Below, piece by piece: positions 54,292 to 63,479 of a DNA stretch of 64,000 nt. The notes beneath the pieces were generated by a model. It was not told the origin of the DNA, searched no databases, and saw only the letters and a program-made list of their open reading frames with translations. The number at the start of each line of letters is the position of its first letter. Within the stretch, counting starts at the first letter, position 1. This DNA is from Clostridia bacterium UC5.1-1D10 (GTDB taxonomy: Bacteria > Bacillota > Clostridia > Lachnospirales > Anaerotignaceae), in assembly GCA_001304995.1 (NCBI GenBank), contig BBZU01000001.1, positions 124,001-188,000 on the forward strand, given 5' to 3'. The translations under genes and the position numbers were made by a program.

Positions 54292-54868
54292 GTAAAATTC
54301 CTCCTTATGTAATAGAAATTGATAAATAATAGTTTCAAGTCGGTGTCTGACATGCTGCCGAAAAGGGAGGACATATCAGACAAATTACTAAAAAATAACC
54401 CCTTTTCTTTATTAAAACACAAATAATACACAAAGTCAATGGGCAGTTTTAAATGAAAGCTATTAATTTTTGCTTAAAAGACAGGGGGAATCAATGGATT
54501 TCTTCACGTTTTCGCCTGTGTGGTGTGATTTGAGCCGGAATCTTTTTGTCAAATTGTATGGTTTTTTATACAGTTTTGATAAAAAGGGTGTATTTGACCT
54601 ATTCAGACCAAAAAGGAGGAGAAAAGATTGGGAAAAAATAACAGCCTCAGGGATGCTTTTATATGAAAAAAGAAAGCTGGAATCCTGAGAAAAAAGGATG
54701 CCAACTTTCTTATTCTACGGAGACTTTATTTGGTATGTTTTCGTCAGACAATCTGCACCATAAAAAATGGCTGTCATCCAAAGGGGAAGGGGATGGCAGC
54801 CGAGGCTATACACGAAAAGTCCTTCGCTGTATGCGGCACAGCGGAGGACTTAGTGTATCCGGATGGAA
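54292..54868. other. Intergenic region between the paralogous aminotransferases
   Basis: 577 bp. It holds the promoter side of copy 1, a decayed hairpin AAGAAAGCTGGAATCC..GGATGCCAACTTTCTT at 54670-54714 that resembles the right hairpin of the repeat family, and the terminator of copy 2. A 72-codon rightward frame at 54470-54688 has only a weak ribosome binding site and I do not accept it. Confidence 0.5.
54812..54852 (-). terminator. Terminator of aminotransferase copy 2
   Basis: On the minus strand, a 14-bp stem AAGTCCTCCGCTGT/ACAGCGAAGGACTT is followed by TTTTCGTG, 16 bp after the stop. Confidence 0.8.
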
Positions 54869-56053
54869 TTATTTCAAGTTTGCCTTGATGACTTCCGCAA
54901 TGGCTTTGACGCCTTCTACGATTTTTTCGTCAGGCATGCAGGAATAGTTCATGCGGAAGCAGTTTTCATGGCCGCCGTTGGGGAAGAAGGAGCCGCCGGG
55001 AACGTAGGCAACTTTCTTTTCCAGACATTGCAGCGCCATTTTACGAGTGTCGATATATTCGGGCAGTTCTACCCATGTGAACAGACCGCCGTCGGGATGT
55101 GTAAATTTCGCTTCTTTGGGGAATGTTTCTTCCATGGTCTTCATCATCAGGTCGCGTCTGTGTTTGTACAGCTCACGGATGGTGTCAACATGTTTGTCCA
55201 GGTCGAACATTTCCATATATTTGTTGGCTTCCAGCTGGGTAACGGTAGGTGTCTGCAAGTCCGCACCCTGTTTGATGAAGTTAAACATAGACAGGATTTC
55301 GTCGGAAGCGCAAACCCAGCCCAGACGATAGCCAGGTACCAGAATCTTGGAGAAGGTACCCAGGAATACAACCAGCCCTTTGGTATCCAGAGATTTCAGA
55401 GCGGGCATGTTTTCGTTTTCAAAACGCAGTTCGCCGTAAGGGTTGTCCTCGATAACGGGGATTTCATATTTATTGATGATTTCCATAAATTTGTGACGGC
55501 GTTCCAGTGTCCATGTTCTGCCGGTGGGGTTCTGGAAATCGGGGATGACATAGATCATCTTTACGTTTGGTGTGGTTGCCAGGATTTTTTCCAGTTCTTC
55601 CATAACCATACCGTCTTCGTCTGTGGGCACTTCCATAAAGGTGGGTTCACATGCTTTGAAAGCATTGATGGCACCCAGATAGGAAGGGCTTTCCATGAGG
55701 ATCACGTCACCTTTATCTACAAATACACGGGCGGAGAAATCCAGACCCTGCTGAGAACCGCTGGTCACCAGAATATGGTCCGCATCCGTTTCAATGTTAT
55801 TTTTGGCTTTCATTCGCTCAGCGATTTTTTCCCGCAGTGCAGGGAAGCCTTCCGTAGAAGAATACTGACAGGCTACTTTCCCCATTTCCTTCATGACAGC
55901 GTCACACGCCTGACGGAGCTGGTCTACGGGAAACAGTTCTGCTGCGGGCAGACCGCCTGCGAAGGAAATAATATCGGGTCTGGCAATGAGTTTCAGCAGA
56001 TCGCCGATATCGGAATTCGTCAGTTGTTCCATTCTTTTCGCATAACGCACCAT
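54869..56053 (-). CDS. Class I/II PLP aminotransferase, copy 2
   Basis: The protein has 394 residues, exactly the length of copy 1 and alike along the whole chain. Shared blocks are YVIPDFQNPTGRTW, ERRHKFM.IINKYEIPVIED, FIKQGADLQ and CLEKKVAYVPGGSFFPNGG. PLP-Lys is in GTFSKILVPGYRLGW. Differences cluster in the N-terminal substrate-specificity arm (EQLTNSDIGDLLKLI versus LLKGSEIRELLALT) and around TVTQLEANKYMEMF. This suggests duplication followed by a shift in substrate. The ATG follows AAGGAGGAAAC. Confidence 0.88.
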   Translation of the reverse strand: MVRYAKRMEQLTNSDIGDLLKLIARPDIISFAGGLPAAELFPVDQLRQACDAVMKEMGKVACQYSSTEGFPALREKIAERMKAKNNIETDADHILVTSGSQQGLDFSARVFVDKGDVILMESPSYLGAINAFKACEPTFMEVPTDEDGMVMEELEKILATTPNVKMIYVIPDFQNPTGRTWTLERRHKFMEIINKYEIPVIEDNPYGELRFENENMPALKSLDTKGLVVFLGTFSKILVPGYRLGWVCASDEILSMFNFIKQGADLQTPTVTQLEANKYMEMFDLDKHVDTIRELYKHRRDLMMKTMEETFPKEAKFTHPDGGLFTWVELPEYIDTRKMALQCLEKKVAYVPGGSFFPNGGHENCFRMNYSCMPDEKIVEGVKAIAEVIKANLK

Positions 56054-56104
56054 ACTTGTTTCCTCCTTTGTGTCTTACATTCATCATAAACATTCTCTTT
56101 TGTA

Positions 56105-56596
56105 TCAATCTGTGGAATAGATTTGATACTTATGAAACCACATCAGACGCTTGTTTGTCAATGGGTGGCGGACATGGATTGTATGGGTTTTTGTACATGA
56201 AAAATCGTAGTTTTTTTGTGCGAAATTCACGCAAAACAAATTGTATGTATAAAAAAACATGTGAATTTGCATATAAAAATAGATTGTATTTTCATCAATA
56301 CAGAAAAAAACAGTGGATTTGCTCATTTTTTTCATGAGTATTTTTCTTCTCTTTGTTTTCCTTTCTCCCAGAAAGACCAAAAAGACTGTTTTTTGGGGAA
56401 AATGGGGTTTAGAAATTCTGATATTTTCGTTTGGTATTGGAAAACTTCCGGCTCCTTTTGGTTTCTGTAAAATCTGCGTAAAGTCTGGGTTTTCCGGCTG
56501 CCGTAGAACCGTACAATTTTGGTTTCTTTTGGAAGGGCTTTTTGCCGCAAAAATGTCAAAAAGTTTAATAAATGAAATTTTTTTGTTTATTTTCTA
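56105..56596. other. AT-rich intergenic region
   Basis: Nearly 500 bp between the divergent aminotransferase and pot operons. Reading frames here lack ribosome binding sites and protein-like composition. Two similar motifs, AAAAAGTTTAATAAA (about 56556) and AGAAAGTTTAGTATT (about 56648), flank the pot promoter and might be regulator sites. Confidence 0.4.
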
Positions 56597-56624
56597 TTGC
56601 TTTTCATGGCAAAAGATGTATAAT
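56597..56624 (+). promoter_or_regulatory. Promoter of the pot operon
   Basis: TTGCTT and a perfect TATAAT are separated by 16 bp, 61 bp before the regulator ATG. Confidence 0.6.
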
Positions 56625-56685
56625 GATTTAGGTTTCGTAAAAATAATCAGAAAGTTTAGTATTTCTACACAACGAGGTGTTATTT

Positions 56686-57218
56686 ATGGATATCGGCCAC
56701 AAGATCAAACAGCTCAGGATCCAGAAGGGTCTGACGCTGGAAGAACTGGCCAGCCGCAGTGAGCTGACAAAGGGATTTCTCTCCCAGATGGAGCGAAATC
56801 TGACCTCTCCTTCCATTGCCACCCTCAACGACATCGTAGAGGCATTGGGCAGCAGTCTTTCGGAATTTTTCCGGGAGGACAAGGAGGAGCAGATCGTTTT
56901 CCACAAAAAGGATTTTTTGTGGATGAGCGGGAAAATTATACGGTGCACTGGATCGTGCCCAATACACAGAAAAACGAAATGGAACCGATCATGGTGGAAT
57001 TGCCTCAGGGCGGGGAATCCTTTGTGATGGACCCCCACAGCGGTGAGGAATTCGGCTATGTGGCGGAGGGCTGCGTGACACTGGTCTGCGGCGAGGAGAG
57101 CCATGTGATCCACAAGGGGGAAACATTCTATCTCTCCGGAAAAAACCGCCATTACTTGAAAAATGAGAAAAAAACAACGGCAAAGGTCATCTGGGTTTCC
57201 ACACCGCCGCTGTTCTGA
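56686..57218 (+). CDS. XRE-cupin transcriptional regulator of the polyamine operon, one frameshift
   Basis: About 177 residues after repair. The N-terminal helix-turn-helix is GHKIKQLRIQKGLTLEELASRSELTKGFLSQMERNLTSPS. The C-terminal cupin is GGESFVMDPHSGEEFGYVAEG with HKGETFYLSGKNRHYLKN. A missing T in 56913-56918 breaks the frame; repair gives KKDFFVDERENYTVHW. PuuR-like proteins of this architecture bind putrescine or related ligands. Position 30 bp upstream of potA supports local control by polyamine. The ATG at 56686 follows a GAGGTG-like site. Confidence 0.88.
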
Positions 57219-57248
57219 AAAAGTGACAAGAAAAAGGAGTAGCCGCCG

Positions 57249-58820
57249 ATGAAAAAGAAACTGATTCAGTTTAAAAATATCGTCAAGGAATTTGACGGCA
57301 AACTGGTACTGAAAGGTGTCAATCTGGACATCTATGAAAATGAGTTTGTGACACTGCTGGGCCCCAGCGGCTGCGGGAAAACCACACTGCTGCGTATTCT
57401 GGGTGGTTTCCTGACACCAAACGAAGGCACAGTTCTCTTTGACGGAGAGGATATCAGCAAAATCCCTCCTTATAAGCGGGAGATCAACACCGTATTCCAG
57501 AAATACGCTCTGTTCCCCCACATGAACGTATACAACAACATCGCCTTTGGTCTGAAAATCAAAAAAGAACCCAAGGACATCATCGAACAGAAAGTAAAAC
57601 GTATGCTGAAGCTGGTGAATCTGGAAGATTTCGCTGATAAGAACGTGACAGAAATGTCCGGTGGTCAGCAGCAGCGTGTTGCCATCGCAAGAGCGTTGGT
57701 AAATGAACCCAGCGTACTGCTTCTGGACGAACCTCTGGGCGCACTGGACTTGAAACTCCGTCAGGAAATGCAGCATGAACTGAAAAAAATCCAGCAGGAA
57801 GTGGGCATCACATTCATTTTTGTTACCCACGATCAGGAAGAAGCCCTGACAATGTCCGACAAGATCGTTGTTATGAAAGATGGGGAAATCCAGCAGATCG
57901 GCAGCCCCACAGATATTTACAACGAACCTGTCAATGAATTCGTTGCAAACTTCATCGGCGAAAGTAACATCATCGAAGGCGTCATGCTGGATGATTACAA
58001 AGTTATGTTTGAAGGCAGAAAATTTGACTGCGTGGATGACGGCTTTGATAAAAACGAAGTGGTTGACGTTGTCATCCGTCCCGAAGACCTGGACATCGTA
58101 CCCAGAGAACAGGGCAAGCTGAAAGGCGTTGTCAAATCCGTACTGTTCAAAGGCGTACACTATGAAACCATGGTGGAAACCAAAGTGGGTACAGAAATCA
58201 CCGTAAAAATGCAGGTGTCCAATGACCAGCCTGTATTCAACGAAGCGGCAAACGAAAAAATGTCTGCCAACGACTTCTATCTGGATGTGGACGACGTAGA
58301 AGAACTGGATGAAGCTACCATCATCGCCCGTGCTGACGCTCAGGCGTGGAACCCCGATGAGGATGAACTCATTTCCATCAAAGAAGTGAAGTACAACATC
58401 AAAAAGGAAAACGGCATTTATCCTGTAACTTTCTCCACAGCGGCAGGTACATCCGTAACTGTGAACATGATCGTGAAGGATGAAAATCGTGTCACCAGTG
58501 AAGAAAACGAAGAATATATCTTCGCTGTGAACTTCTTCAAAAAGGCAGACGAAATTCAGGAATCCATTGCTTTGGATACAGACCTGAAAACATGGGCGAA
58601 CGCTGTGGCATTTTCCTTGGAAGACGATATGCCTGTTGAAATCACCGACGTCAAATATGACTTCGATCCCGAAAACATCACCCCCGGCGTTTACGATGTA
58701 ACCTTTGCCACCAAGGGGTATGAATATAAGGTAGATACCACGGACAAACATGAAGTAGGGGAAGAAGTTGGCCTCATCTTTGAACCCGAAGACATTCATA
58801 TCATGTCCAGAGAGCAGTAA
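57249..58820 (+). CDS. potA: Spermidine/putrescine ABC transporter ATPase with Ig-like insertion
   Basis: The protein has 523 residues, against 350-380 for ordinary PotA. The ATPase part is normal: Walker [12 protein letters not shown] (about 36-46), Q-loop [11 protein letters not shown], signature [12 protein letters not shown] (about 136), Walker [12 protein letters not shown] and switch [15 protein letters not shown]-like regulatory domain starts near 285 ([13 protein letters not shown]). Near residue 330 it is interrupted by two homologous repeats of about 75 residues ([21 protein letters not shown] and [22 protein letters not shown]). The last TOBE strand then resumes ([20 protein letters not shown]). 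The ATG follows AAGGAG. First of potABCD. Confidence 0.93.
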   Translation: MKKKLIQFKNIVKEFDGKLVLKGVNLDIYENEFVTLLGPSGCGKTTLLRILGGFLTPNEGTVLFDGEDISKIPPYKREINTVFQKYALFPHMNVYNNIAFGLKIKKEPKDIIEQKVKRMLKLVNLEDFADKNVTEMSGGQQQRVAIARALVNEPSVLLLDEPLGALDLKLRQEMQHELKKIQQEVGITFIFVTHDQEEALTMSDKIVVMKDGEIQQIGSPTDIYNEPVNEFVANFIGESNIIEGVMLDDYKVMFEGRKFDCVDDGFDKNEVVDVVIRPEDLDIVPREQGKLKGVVKSVLFKGVHYETMVETKVGTEITVKMQVSNDQPVFNEAANEKMSANDFYLDVDDVEELDEATIIARADAQAWNPDEDELISIKEVKYNIKKENGIYPVTFSTAAGTSVTVNMIVKDENRVTSEENEEYIFAVNFFKKADEIQESIALDTDLKTWANAVAFSLEDDMPVEITDVKYDFDPENITPGVYDVTFATKGYEYKVDTTDKHEVGEEVGLIFEPEDIHIMSREQ

Positions 58821-58837
58821 GGAAAGGAGGCGGAAAA

Positions 58838-59678
58838 ATGCGACAGTTTCGCAGTATGGTATATCCTTACGTGGTCTGGATTGCCATTATGATCGTTGTG
58901 CCCATGCTGATGATTTTGCTGTATGCGTTCACCAAAGAGGGCAACGATGTGACCACCTTCCGCTTCACACTGGAAAACTTCGGCAGATTCTTCAGTGACG
59001 CCGTATTCCTGGATGTATTGAAGCGCTCCCTGATTATTGCAATATTTACCACCATCATCTGCGTCCTTCTGGGCTATCCCATTGCCTATGCCATCGCAAC
59101 AGGCCCGGAAAAAAGCAAGATGTTCTGGATTCTCATGATTACACTGCCCACATGGATCAATATGCTGGTGCGTACTTACGCATGGGTGGGCATTTTGCAG
59201 GACGATGGTCTTTTTGAACAGCTTTTTGGGGCTGTTCGGCATCGGGCCTTTCAAAATGATGTATACCACATTCGCCGTGGTACTGGGTATGGTTTATAAC
59301 TTCATTCCTTTTATGATTTTGCAGATCCATACCTCTCTGGCGAAAATGGACAAGAGCCTGCTGGAAGCAGCCAGCGACCTGGGCGCAAACCGTGTGCAGT
59401 CTTTCCTGCGTGTGACACTGCCTCTGAGCCTGCCCGGCGTTCTCAGCGGCATCACACTGGTATTCCTGCCTGCGGTATCCAGCTTCTTCATTCCCAAACT
59501 GCTGGGCGGCGGACAGTATGTCCTCATCGGTAACGTCATCGAAACCCAGTTCCTCACCAGCGGTGACTGGAACTTCGGCAGTGCCATCTCTCTGATCATG
59601 GCAGTCATCATCATGATTTCCATGTATCTGACCAGAAAAGTAGACACAGACCCGGCAGCAAACGGAAGGGGGGAATAA
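58838..59678 (+). CDS. potB: Spermidine/putrescine ABC transporter permease PotB, one frameshift
   Basis: About 280 residues after repair. It is a six-helix MetI-type permease: start YPYVVWIAIMIVVPMLMILLYAF, MITLPTWINMLVRTYAWVG, and the EAA loop EAASDLGANRVQSFLRVTLPLSLPG. One extra T in 59211-59215 breaks the frame; removing it gives QDDGLLNSFLGLFGIGPFKM. It pairs with PotC to form the membrane channel. The ATG follows AAGGAGG, 17 bp after potA. Confidence 0.92.
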
Positions 59679-59681
59679 GCC

Positions 59682-60476
59682 GTGGAAGAAAAAAGACACA
59701 GAATCGGCGCCAAAATCATTTTGGGCATCACGGCGTTATTCTTCTATCTGCCCATACTGTATATCATCGTCTTTTCCTTTAATGACTCCCGCTCCCTGAC
59801 AAAGTTCAGCGGTTTTTCACTGCGGTGGTATGAAAAGATGTTTTCTGACAGTGCCATGATGCAGTCGGTGGTTTATACCATCGTCATTGCCATTCTGGCA
59901 ACCATCATTTCCACAGTGGCAGGCACACTGGCTGCCATCGGTCTTTCCCGTTCCCGGAAAGCCCTCCGCAACGTGGTGGAACAGGTCAATAACCTGCCCA
60001 TCATGAACCCGGAAATCGTAACAGCCATCGGCCTTCTGATGTTCTTCAGTGCTCTGGGCATCAATAAAGGCTTTACCACACTGCTGCTGGCGCACATTAT
60101 GTTCTGTACGCCTTATGTTATCCTGTCCGTTTCCCCTAAACTGCGGTCTTTGGACCCCAACCTGGCGGATGCGGCACTGGATCTGGGTGCCACACCTATG
60201 CAGGCATTGACAAAGGTCATCGTGCCCCAGATCATGCCCGGTATCGTTTCCGGCGCGCTGATTGCTTTCACCATGAGCTTTGACGATTTCATCATTTCTT
60301 ATTTCGTCACCGGCAATGGTGTGAACAATATTTCTATTTTGGTGTATACCATGAGCAAACGTGTCAACCCTTCCATCAACGCATTGTCCACCTTGGTCAT
60401 TGCCATCATCACGGTTGTGTTGATCGTTGTCAACGTAGTACCCATCATCAAAGAGAAAAGGAGAAAAAAGGTATGA
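59682..60476 (+). CDS. potC: Spermidine/putrescine ABC transporter permease PotC
   Basis: The protein has 264 residues and six helices. It has LFFYLPILYIIVFSFNDSRSL at the start and the EAA-like loop DAALDLGATPMQALTKVIVPQIMPG. The segment TMSFDDFIISYFVTGNGVNN is typical of PotC. The start codon is GTG at 59682, 3 bp after potB, with AGGGGGG upstream. The end overlaps potD by 4 bp (ATGA). Confidence 0.93.
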   Translation: MEEKRHRIGAKIILGITALFFYLPILYIIVFSFNDSRSLTKFSGFSLRWYEKMFSDSAMMQSVVYTIVIAILATIISTVAGTLAAIGLSRSRKALRNVVEQVNNLPIMNPEIVTAIGLLMFFSALGINKGFTTLLLAHIMFCTPYVILSVSPKLRSLDPNLADAALDLGATPMQALTKVIVPQIMPGIVSGALIAFTMSFDDFIISYFVTGNGVNNISILVYTMSKRVNPSINALSTLVIAIITVVLIVVNVVPIIKEKRRKKV

Positions 60477-61561
60477 AAAAATTGATTGCTATGGCTCTTG
60501 CAAGCGTAATGCTGCTGGCAGGCTGCGGCGGCGGCAGCAGCGAAGGTGCATCTTCTGCAGATGCAGTGGAAAAATATGGTTCCGATACCCTGAAGCTCTA
60601 CAACTGGGGCGAATACATGGGCGAAGACCTGATTTCCAATTTTGAAAAAGAATTTGGCGTAAAGGTTATTGTGGAATACTTCGACTCCAACGAAACCATG
60701 TACACCAAACTGCAGGCTGGGGATTCCTATGACGTTCTGGTTCCCTCCGACTACATGATCGAAAGACTGATCAAAGAAGGCATGCTCCAGGAACTGGATC
60801 TGTCTCTGATCCCCAATATTTCCAACCTGGCAGAAGGTGTCAAAGGTCTGCCTTATGATCCCGAAAACACATATTCCGTACCTTACTTCTGGGGCAGTGT
60901 AGGTATCGTTTACAACCACAACAACGTAGATCCTGCCGTTGTGGAAGAACAGGGCTACAACATCCTGCACAACACAGATTACAAAGGTAAAATCTATGTG
61001 TATGACTCCGAACGTGACTCCTTCATGATGGCCTTCAAAGCACTGGGCTACTCCATGAACACAGACAATCAGGATGAAATCCAGGAAGCTTATCAGTGGC
61101 TGCTGGATATGAACAACACCATGGAACCCGTTTATGTAACAGACGAAGTCATCGACGGCATGATCAATGGCACAAAAGATATCGCAGTTGTTTACAGCGG
61201 TGACGCAACAACCGTTCTGTCCGAAAACCCTGACATGAGCTTCTGGATGCCCAACGAAGGCACAAACCTGTGGAGCGACGCTATGGTTATCCCCGCAAAC
61301 GCTGCAAACCCCAAACTGGCACACGAATTCATCAACTATGTGCTGACATATGAAGCATCTCTGGGCAACAGCGAATACGTTGGCTACGCTTCTTCCAACC
61401 AGGAAGTTCTGGATGAACTGAGCGGTGAAGGCGGCCTGTTCGCAGAAAACGAAGCATACCTGCCTCGTTCCGGCTATGAAAAAGACGAAGTTTTCGTAGA
61501 CAACCAGGTGCTGAAAAAAGAACTGGCTGAACTGTGGATCAAAGTAAAAGCGACTAAGTAA
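60473..61561 (+). CDS. potD: Spermidine/putrescine-binding lipoprotein PotD
   Basis: The protein has 362 residues. A lipoprotein signal with lipobox LAGC (ASVMLLAGCGGGSS, Cys about 18) anchors it outside the membrane. The mature part is a polyamine-binding fold: LKLYNWGEYMGEDLISNFEKEF, YDVLVPSDYMIERLI, VPYFWGSVGIVYN, FWMPNEGTNLWSDAMVIPA. Trp, Asp and Glu residues in these motifs line the polyamine site in PotD/PotF relatives. The ATG overlaps the potC stop (ATGA). It completes the importer. Confidence 0.94.
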   Translation: MKKLIAMALASVMLLAGCGGGSSEGASSADAVEKYGSDTLKLYNWGEYMGEDLISNFEKEFGVKVIVEYFDSNETMYTKLQAGDSYDVLVPSDYMIERLIKEGMLQELDLSLIPNISNLAEGVKGLPYDPENTYSVPYFWGSVGIVYNHNNVDPAVVEEQGYNILHNTDYKGKIYVYDSERDSFMMAFKALGYSMNTDNQDEIQEAYQWLLDMNNTMEPVYVTDEVIDGMINGTKDIAVVYSGDATTVLSENPDMSFWMPNEGTNLWSDAMVIPANAANPKLAHEFINYVLTYEASLGNSEYVGYASSNQEVLDELSGEGGLFAENEAYLPRSGYEKDEVFVDNQVLKKELAELWIKVKATK

Positions 61562-61587
61562 TGACGAAAAGATAAGGAGGGAAATGG

Positions 61588-61980
61588 ATGTTACAGAATG
61601 CTTTGGACATCCTGCGTAAAGAAGGAAAAGAGATTCTGGTCTGCCTTTCCGGCAGCAAAGAAGCCCAGAGAGCATGGCTGGCAGCCGGCGGGGAAGCGGG
61701 ACATATGCTCTCTCATCGTCAGGTGGAAAGCTGGCTCATGACCGGCGGCGCACAGCTGCCCAAGGAAATCGCTTTTTCCGGTACGCTGGAAGAATTTGTT
61801 TCCCTCTTTCCCAAGACAAACGCCGAGGACAGTAAGCGGAAAGTGAATACCTTCCTCTCCGGAGCGGTTGTGGAATACAAAGATGGAAACTGGGAATATT
61901 TCACCTGTAATGTGGTGGTCATGGGCTGCTGTATGGGGGAATATCTCAGCATCGTCAATAAAAAAGAAATTAGTTTCTGA
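61588..61980 (+). CDS. Hypothetical protein at the end of the pot operon
   Basis: The protein has 130 residues. It starts MLQNALDILRKEGKEILVC and has the central SHRQVESWLMTGG. A Cys-rich hydrophobic segment near the C-terminus reads FTCNVVVMGCCMGEYLSIV. No family was recognised. The ATG has AAGGAGG at good spacing and lies 26 bp after potD with no terminator between, so it is likely co-transcribed with potABCD. A strong terminator follows at 61983. The link to polyamine transport is by position only. Confidence 0.6.
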   Translation: MLQNALDILRKEGKEILVCLSGSKEAQRAWLAAGGEAGHMLSHRQVESWLMTGGAQLPKEIAFSGTLEEFVSLFPKTNAEDSKRKVNTFLSGAVVEYKDGNWEYFTCNVVVMGCCMGEYLSIVNKKEISF

Positions 61981-61982
61981 AC

Positions 61983-62018
61983 GAAAAAGGAAATGCCTTT
62001 CGGCATTTCCTTTTTTCG
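61983..62018 (+). terminator. Terminator of the pot operon
   Basis: The stem AAAAAGGAAATGCC/GGCATTTCCTTTTT has a TTTC loop and a T tract. Confidence 0.9.
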
Positions 62019-62074
62019 TTCTATCCTCTTTTTGTCTGCATAAACTATTTGCAGACCGAAAGGAGGTTACGCCC

Positions 62075-63148
62075 ATGGGGAAGAAAGAAAAGGATCAACG
62101 GCTCCTGCGCCGGAATCTGCTGGGCGTTTGTGTGTTTTTGCTGGCGCTGCCTGTGCTCTGGCCCATGGGCGGCGCGGCTTTTGCCATGCGGGAGATTTTG
62201 CCGGGACAAGTATCGGCGGCGGAGCCCACAGGGGAGGAAGGCGCAGACACCACAGGAGAAACGGAAACAGTGGAGGAAGAACCCGCAAAAGAAACGGGGC
62301 TTTTCGGCATTGATGACCTGAAATTCAAAGAGGGAGAACAGGTGGCAGCTGCCTATCTGCCTCGGGAGGAAGTGGAGCGAATGCAGGATTTTTCCTATCT
62401 CCAGAAGAAGTATTACACCACCGATTCCCGTACCATGCTGCTGCCCACGGATATCAACGTCAATGACGCACTGGCGAAGGATTTCACCATAGATACAGAG
62501 GTGGAAGGTCCCAAAGTGCTCATATTCCATACCCATATTTCCGAAGGCTTTGCGGACAGTGATATGAGCAAGGGTAAGGAAGAAGGCATCTGGGGCGCGG
62601 GGGAATATCTGAAGGAGTTACTGGAAAAAAAGTACGGCATCGAAGTCCTCCACCATGACGGGGTGTATGACCGGGTCAATGGCAAAGGACAGGTCACAGG
62701 GGCTTATGAACGCATGGAGCCGGATATTCGACAGATTCTGGAGGAAAATCCCTCCATACAGGTCTGCATCGACATGCATCGAGATGGTGTCCTCGAGGGA
62801 ACCCATCTGGTGACAGAAGTCAATGGCAAACCTACGGCGAAAATCATGTTTTTCAATGGGCTGTGCCGTTTGAACCAGAATGGGCAGGCAGTGCCCACAC
62901 CGGGGCTGGATAACCCTTATGTGTCCGATAATCTGGCATTCAGTTTGCAGATGCAGACCCAGTCAGCGGCAAGATTTCCCGAATTCAATCGGAAAATCTA
63001 TCTCAATGCCTATCGCTTCAGCCTGCATATGCTGCCACGGTCTACCCTCATTGAAGTGGGTGCCCAGACCAATACCAAAGAAGAAATACATAACGCCATG
63101 GAACCTCTGGCGGAAATTCTGGCGGCGGTATTGCTGGGTGCGGAATAA
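62075..63148 (+). CDS. spoIIP: Stage II sporulation protein P (peptidoglycan hydrolase)
   Basis: The protein has 357 residues. An N-terminal membrane anchor (NLLGVCVFLLALPVLWPMGG) is followed by a Glu/Thr-rich linker. The SpoIIP amidase/endopeptidase domain (about 150-355) contains VLIFHTHISEGF, IDMHRDGVL, AKIMFFNGLCRLNQNG and STLIEVGAQTNTKEEI. SpoIIP works with SpoIID and SpoIIM to remove septal wall during engulfment. The ATG at 62075 follows AAAGGAGGT; longer readings overlap the pot-operon ORF. CATAAACT at 62037 might be a sigma-E -10, weakly. Confidence 0.92.
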   Translation: MGKKEKDQRLLRRNLLGVCVFLLALPVLWPMGGAAFAMREILPGQVSAAEPTGEEGADTTGETETVEEEPAKETGLFGIDDLKFKEGEQVAAAYLPREEVERMQDFSYLQKKYYTTDSRTMLLPTDINVNDALAKDFTIDTEVEGPKVLIFHTHISEGFADSDMSKGKEEGIWGAGEYLKELLEKKYGIEVLHHDGVYDRVNGKGQVTGAYERMEPDIRQILEENPSIQVCIDMHRDGVLEGTHLVTEVNGKPTAKIMFFNGLCRLNQNGQAVPTPGLDNPYVSDNLAFSLQMQTQSAARFPEFNRKIYLNAYRFSLHMLPRSTLIEVGAQTNTKEEIHNAMEPLAEILAAVLLGAE

Positions 63149-63150
63149 AG

Positions 63151-63188
63151 AAAAAGGCACGACATTTCCAAAAAGGAAATGCCGTGCC
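63151..63188. terminator. Bidirectional hairpin after spoIIP
   Basis: AGGCACGACATTTCC/GGAAATGCCGTGCCT has one mismatch (a G-T pair on the minus strand). An almost identical hairpin lies at 63416-63453, so the pair brackets the structured segment between them. Confidence 0.75.
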
Positions 63189-63415
63189 TGAGGGTGTCGA
63201 AAAAGTCGACCACCCTTCGTCAAAATCAGGATTTTTGACGAGGTTACTGTATGTATAAACAGTACGTTCCATCGGCATAAAAAATGCCTTGAAACGTGCT
63301 GTTTTCCTCGTCGGAAGTGAATTCCGACTGCGGGTTGAATTTGGGGAACCCTTTTGTTCCCCAAGCCCTTCCGCGTTTTTGCAAAAGTGTAAAATATCGT
63401 TTTTTGACAGTCTAA
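63189..63415 (-). other. Highly structured intergenic element (ncRNA or MITE-like)
   Basis: About 225 bp with at least five successive inverted repeats. Read on the minus strand these are TTGGGGAAC/GTTCCCCAA, AGTCGGAA/TTCCGACT, GTACTGT/ACAGTAC, TCGTCAAAA/TTTTGACGA and GGGTGGTCGA/TCGACACCC. It starts after GACTGTCAAAAA. No protein frame in it looks real. Confidence 0.55.
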
Positions 63416-63453
63416 AAGGCACGACATTTCCAGAAAAGAAATGCCGTGCCTTT
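63416..63453 (-). terminator. Terminator of the RsiV-like gene
   Basis: On the minus strand, AAAGGCACGGCATTTCT/GGAAATGTCGTGCCTTTT lies 27 bp past the stop. It is nearly the same sequence as the hairpin at 63151-63188. Confidence 0.8.
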
Positions 63454-63479
63454 TGTTATGAGGATATCCTCGAAAGTGG

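Noticed and set aside
54470-54688. 72-codon rightward ORF between the aminotransferases
   Set aside because: The ribosome binding site is weak, the peptide has no recognisable fold, and it overlaps a decayed repeat hairpin.
56628-58799. A 723-codon open frame antisense to the pot regulator and potA
   Set aside because: It spans two real genes and the pot promoter and lacks any translation signal.
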